From contig CASFDV010000004.1 in the NCBI GenBank assembly GCA_949293555.1, forward strand, positions 1 to 64,000: a DNA stretch of 64,000 bases, written 5' to 3'. The translations under genes and the position numbers were made by a program. Below, piece by piece: positions 63,383-64,000 of this stretch. The notes beneath the pieces were generated by a model. The model worked only from the letters and a program-made list of their open reading frames with translations. It did not search any database and had not been told where the DNA came from. The stretch is from an uncultured Bacillota bacterium (lineage in GTDB: Bacteria; Bacillota_I; Bacilli_A; RFN20; CAG-826). Numbering within the stretch: the stretch's first letter is position 1; every line of letters starts with the position of its first letter.

Positions 63383-64000
63383 ATGACGCGCGATGTTTTC
63401 GATGCGATCGGCGACCTTCCGATCGGAGACATTTTCAACTCCAAACGGCGGCTTGTCCTCAATTCCCCCATCGGAACCGCGGTGCTTTTCGCGTTTTTGG
63501 AAAAGCGTGGAAATCCTGCAAGGCGCGCGATCATCGCGCCGAATCAGTACCAGGCCCAGAAAATCTACGAGGCCCTTCTGTCCTTTCTTCCAGAGGAAAA
63601 GGTACTTTTCTTCCCTTCCGACGAGCTTCTTCGGGCGGAGGCCGTCTCTTCCTCCAAGGAACTGATGGCCCAGAGGCTCTATGCGATGAACGCGTCCCTC
63701 CAGGCCAAGTCCGGGGTGCTCGTCACGCATCCTTCCGCGCTCCTGCGCTTCCTCATGAGCCCGGAGACGTTCCTTTCCTCAAGGCTCTTGCTCCGGAAAG
63801 GGGATCGCTATGACCTTTCCTCCCTTAGGGATTCCCTGGCGAGGATGGGTTATCGGAAGGTGAACAAGATCGACCAGAGCCTTCAGTTCGCCCTCCGAGG
63901 CGATGTCCTCGACATCTTCTCCGTGAACGAGAGGAAGCCCCTTCGCTTCGAGTTCTTCGACGACGAGCTGGAATCGATCCGCGAGTTCGACATCGAGACC
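63383..64000 (+). CDS. mfd: Transcription-repair coupling factor Mfd (5' part only)
   Basis: 206 residues are visible before the window ends. The UvrB-like N-terminal module is clear: PNQYQAQKIYEALLSFLP, FFPSDELLRAEAVSSSKEL, MAQRL and LRGDVLDIFSVNERKPLRFE. The translocase motor lies outside the window. Mfd removes stalled RNA polymerase and recruits UvrA. The ATG at 63383 follows the pth stop by three bases, with AAGG at hand. Confidence 0.95.
   Translation, partial: MTRDVFDAIGDLPIGDIFNSKRRLVLNSPIGTAVLFAFLEKRGNPARRAIIAPNQYQAQKIYEALLSFLPEEKVLFFPSDELLRAEAVSSSKELMAQRLYAMNASLQAKSGVLVTHPSALLRFLMSPETFLSSRLLLRKGDRYDLSSLRDSLARMGYRKVNKIDQSLQFALRGDVLDIFSVNERKPLRFEFFDDELESIREFDIET

Noticed and set aside
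1-64000. CRISPR arrays, insertion sequences, prophage genes, tRNA or rRNA genes
   Set aside because: I looked for regular repeats, transposase motifs and tRNA cloverleaf signatures; only tmRNA and SRP RNA were found.

Overview
The window is a GC-rich (by eye about 60 percent) bacterial chromosome segment centred on a replication origin. Gene content and order point to a Bacillota, most likely class Bacilli: gdpP-rplI-dnaB-walJ-rlmH; dnaA-dnaN-S4-recF-gyrB-gyrA-serS-ffs-tadA on the minus strand; rpmH-rnpA-yidC-jag-mnmE on the plus strand; then tatD-rnmV-ksgA-ispE-glmU and pth-mfd. TGA is used as a stop (for example where S4/recF, tldD/tldE and tatD/rnmV overlap), so this is the standard code and not the Mycoplasma code. 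The combination of high GC, SipW-type secretion and a YidC with a large external domain suggests an uncultured gut-type Bacilli lineage. That placement is inference; no 16S gene is present.

Left part (1-15.4 kb, accessory). A pair of large surface proteins with Ig-like domains (380-4481) is followed by the tmRNA gene (4598-5002). Next is a four-gene plus-strand operon (5294-10158): three secreted proteins with SipW/TasA-type signal peptides and a 330-residue Ser/His signal peptidase I that probably processes them. Then come a membrane protein, a lipoprotein with three repeats, a degenerate UDP-glucose-dehydrogenase-like protein, a small unknown protein and a HAD phosphatase.

Middle (15.4-45.3 kb, mostly minus strand). 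The core run rlmH-walJ-dnaB-rplI-gdpP lies here, followed by an UPF0173 hydrolase, tldD/tldE, an AbiEi-like protein and a degenerate M50-like membrane protein. An overlapping operon follows with a P-type ATPase, pseudouridine-phosphate glycosidase and a TetR regulator, then a fused MacB-type ABC transporter, tadA, the SRP RNA, serS, a glycosyltransferase, gyrA, gyrB, recF, S4, dnaN and dnaA.

Origin and right part (43.8-64 kb). DnaA boxes lie on both sides of dnaA (43812-43960 and 45314-45700), a bipartite oriC as in Bacillus. Rightward genes cover translation, membrane insertion, tRNA modification, rRNA maturation and methylation, isoprenoid and UDP-GlcNAc synthesis. Two parS-like sites sit in tatD/rnmV. 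An orphan RelB/DinJ-type antitoxin with two identical operators precedes a macrodomain protein. PPDK, an FGGY kinase, a DUF368/PopT transporter, a flavodoxin, pth and the start of mfd close the window.

A recurring feature is that about ten monocistronic or first genes have a -10 box only 6-10 bases before an ATG and no Shine-Dalgarno sequence, suggesting frequent leaderless transcription beside ordinary GGAGG-led genes.
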